Assembly (NCBI GenBank): GCA_040005095.1 | Contig: JBDTZN010000047.1 | Span: 1-15,059 of the forward strand | Reading direction: 5' to 3' | DNA: 15,059 bases | Origin: UBA5186 sp040005095 | GTDB lineage: Bacteria; Actinomycetota; Thermoleophilia; Gaiellales; Gaiellaceae | Shown: positions 13,878 to 15,059 of the stretch, piece after piece | Layout of the letters: each line of letters opens with the position of its first letter | Numbering within the stretch: position 1 is the first letter of the stretch | Made by a program: the position numbers and the translations under genes | Notes under the pieces: generated by a model | Database searches by the model: none | The model's input: the letters and a program-made list of their open reading frames with translations, nothing else | What the model was told of the DNA's origin: nothing

Positions 13878-14016
13878 GCCCATTTCCAGCCCCTCCCCGA
13901 ACGGGGGATGCCCTAGGGGTGCAAGTGGGCGAAGGTTCTGTTGTGAAGCCGAGGGTCGACGGTTCGGACCGGTGTCTCGACTTCACCTTCAGATCTGCGG
14001 CCGCACGCGCGTGCGG
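13878..14016 (+). promoter_or_regulatory. Structured leader upstream of the diguanylate cyclase gene, candidate RNA element
   Basis: The 224 bases between murT and the cyclase gene hold three consecutive foldable units. Unit one is nested: GCCCA/TGGGC (13878-13882, 13926-13930), CCCCT/AGGGG (13890-13894, 13915-13919) and CCCC/GGGG around GAAC (13895-13906). The hexamer TGCAAG occurs at 13873-13878 and again at 13920-13925, flanking it. Unit two is GTGAAG/CTTCAC (13943-13948, 13981-13986) extended past one mismatch by CGAG/CTCG and then GGTC/GACC. Unit three is CCGCAC/GTGCGG with a GCGC loop (14001-14016), ending just before AAGGAG. I do not recognise a known riboswitch class, including the c-di-GMP and c-di-AMP types. 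A function is inference; GC-rich DNA folds easily. Confidence 0.35.
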
Positions 14017-14035
14017 AGAAGGAGTTGGAGCGGCA

Positions 14036-14053
14036 ATGAGGCGTCACCGATGA
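14036..14053 (+). CDS. Five-codon upstream ORF overlapping the cyclase start
   Basis: GGAG (14027-14030) lies five bases before ATG 14036, an ideal spacing, with AAGGAG at 14019-14024 just upstream. This ATG opens a frame of five codons (Met-Arg-Arg-His-Arg) ending in TGA at 14051-14053, which overlaps the ATG of the cyclase gene (ATGA). The cyclase ATG itself has no well-placed ribosome binding site, so the ribosome may reach it by termination-reinitiation. It could be a leader peptide, or the spacing could be accidental and ATG 14050 weakly translated directly. Confidence 0.4.
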   Translation: MRRHR

Positions 14054-15059
14054 GTGCCTTCCCGACGGACGTTCGCGTCGAAGAAACCGATGTCACCGAG
14101 CCGACGAGCGAGTCGGGCTCGACGGGCAAGGCCTACCGCGACCTGCCGATCCGGGCGAAGCTCTTCCTGTTCGCCACGGTTGCGATCGCGGTCGGGATCA
14201 TCGTCCCGCTCGTCGGCCGGATCTCCCAGGGGGATAGCCGGAGCGACTGGACGACCTTCTTCATTCTCGGCTCCCTTGCGGCTCTCTCGCAGCTGTTCGT
14301 CGTCTTCACGCCGCGCGGCGACCACTCGTACCACACGTCGATCGTCTATCTGATCCCCGCGGCGATGCTGCTACCGCCGGAGCTGGTCGTGCTGATCGCG
14401 ACCTTCCAGCATGTCCCCGACTGGCTCAAGTACCGGTACCGCTGGTACGTACAGACGTTCAACATCTGCTCGTTCACCCTCGCCGCCATGGCGACCTGGG
14501 GTGTTGCACACCTGATTCGCGGCTCGAACATGCTGAGCTCGGACCTGCGTCTGGCGCTCGCCGGGGTCGCGGCGTGCATCGTGCTCGTCGGGATCAATCA
14601 CTTCCTGCTCGCGTCGATGCTCCACTTCCAGCGCGACTGGTCGTTCCAAGAAACCGGCCTCTTCTCGTATGAGTACCTCTCGTCCGACCTGGTGCTCACC
14701 GGACTCGGCGTGACGATGTTCATCTTCTGGCGGATCGACCCGTGGATGATCCCGTTCGCGCTTGCCCCGCTCGTCCTGATCCATCGCTCGCTCTCGGTGC
14801 CGCAGCTCGAGGCCGAGGCACGCGTCGATCCGAAGACGGGACTCTTCAACGCGCGCCACTTCGCCGCGGCTCTCGCGGAGGAGCTGGGACGCGCCAGCCG
14901 GTTCGAGCGGCCGATGTCGCTGATCATGGCCGACCTCGACCTCCTGCGCGACATCAACAACACGTACGGGCATCTCGCGGGCGACGCCGTCCTCCAGGGG
15001 ATCGCCGAGGTCTTCCGGGCGCAGCTTCGCCACTACGACGTGCCCGCGCGCTTCGGCGG
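14050..15059 (+). CDS. Membrane-bound diguanylate cyclase (GGDEF), 3' end outside window
   Basis: Diguanylate cyclases make the second messenger c-di-GMP from two GTP. The frame is open from ATG 14050 to the window end (336 codons plus two bases) with no stop. The first 35 residues are polar. Then come about seven hydrophobic segments (near 36-55, 68-87, 97-119, 137-156, 166-190, 211-227, 231-246), an integral membrane sensor I cannot assign to a named MASE-type family. The GGDEF domain starts at about 259 with DPKTGLFNARHF. It includes the metal-site stretch MADLDLLRDINNTYGHLAGD (D295, D297) and breaks off at ARFGG, just where GG(D/E)EF is expected. Whether the active-site motif is intact cannot be seen here. 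ATG 14050 overlaps a five-codon ORF; GTG 14011 is a less likely in-frame start. Confidence 0.88.
   Translation, partial: MSAFPTDVRVEETDVTEPTSESGSTGKAYRDLPIRAKLFLFATVAIAVGIIVPLVGRISQGDSRSDWTTFFILGSLAALSQLFVVFTPRGDHSYHTSIVYLIPAAMLLPPELVVLIATFQHVPDWLKYRYRWYVQTFNICSFTLAAMATWGVAHLIRGSNMLSSDLRLALAGVAACIVLVGINHFLLASMLHFQRDWSFQETGLFSYEYLSSDLVLTGLGVTMFIFWRIDPWMIPFALAPLVLIHRSLSVPQLEAEARVDPKTGLFNARHFAAALAEELGRASRFERPMSLIMADLDLLRDINNTYGHLAGDAVLQGIAEVFRAQLRHYDVPARFG

Noticed and set aside
13861..14016. Known riboswitch (c-di-GMP GEMM, c-di-AMP ydaO, cobalamin) before the cyclase
   Set aside because: The short TGCAAG and GC-rich pieces only superficially resemble parts of these elements; the conserved cores were not seen. 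Kept only as an unassigned structured leader.
1..15059. CRISPR array, insertion sequence, prophage or toxin-antitoxin genes
   Set aside because: No evenly spaced repeats, transposase motifs, terminal inverted repeats or phage-type genes were found; nearly all space is filled by recognised housekeeping genes.

Overview
The window is about 15 kb of high-GC bacterial chromosome. It carries housekeeping genes packed end to end, with no insertion sequence, prophage, CRISPR array, tRNA or rRNA that I can see. Gene content and order suggest a deep-branching actinobacterium, possibly of the class Thermoleophilia. The reasons are a recA-recX pair, miaB-miaA-dapF followed nearby by hflX, an actinobacterial-type DapE, a MurT-GatD pair, and an RNase Y gene just after recA-recX as in many Firmicutes. 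The class assignment is inference; the coding calls are mostly secure.

Layout: (1) 1-6508, plus strand: 3' end of recA, recX, rny (RNase Y), miaB, miaA, dapF and a small secreted six-cysteine protein. (2) 6505-9455, minus strand: dapE-dapC-dapD, transcribed in that order, the succinylase route from tetrahydrodipicolinate to LL-diaminopimelate (DAP). (3) 9492-11700, plus strand: hflX, dut and a NUDIX hydrolase, all overlapping at start/stop codons. (4) 11697-13825, minus strand: murT-gatD, which amidates lipid II. (5) 13826-15059: a structured-looking leader, a five-codon upstream ORF, and the first 336 codons of a membrane-bound diguanylate cyclase cut by the window end just before its GG(D/E)EF signature.

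Two themes join the genes. One is peptidoglycan precursor supply: DapD, DapC, DapE and DapF make DAP, and MurT-GatD modifies the finished stem peptide. The other is RNA and translation quality: RNase Y, MiaB and MiaA (ms2i6A37 in tRNA), and HflX (ribosome rescue).

I did not find a wholly new multi-gene system. The strongest oddity is the DapF homologue: it keeps its substrate-binding residues, but both catalytic cysteines are serines (Ser67, Ser196), and it lies beside the rest of the DAP pathway. Next come the structured leader with an overlapping five-codon ORF before the diguanylate cyclase; two distant genes (hflX, murT) with the same leaderless-type arrangement TAATCT-N6-GTG; and a good promoter inside the end of dapF that would start transcription almost exactly at the ATG of the six-cysteine protein.
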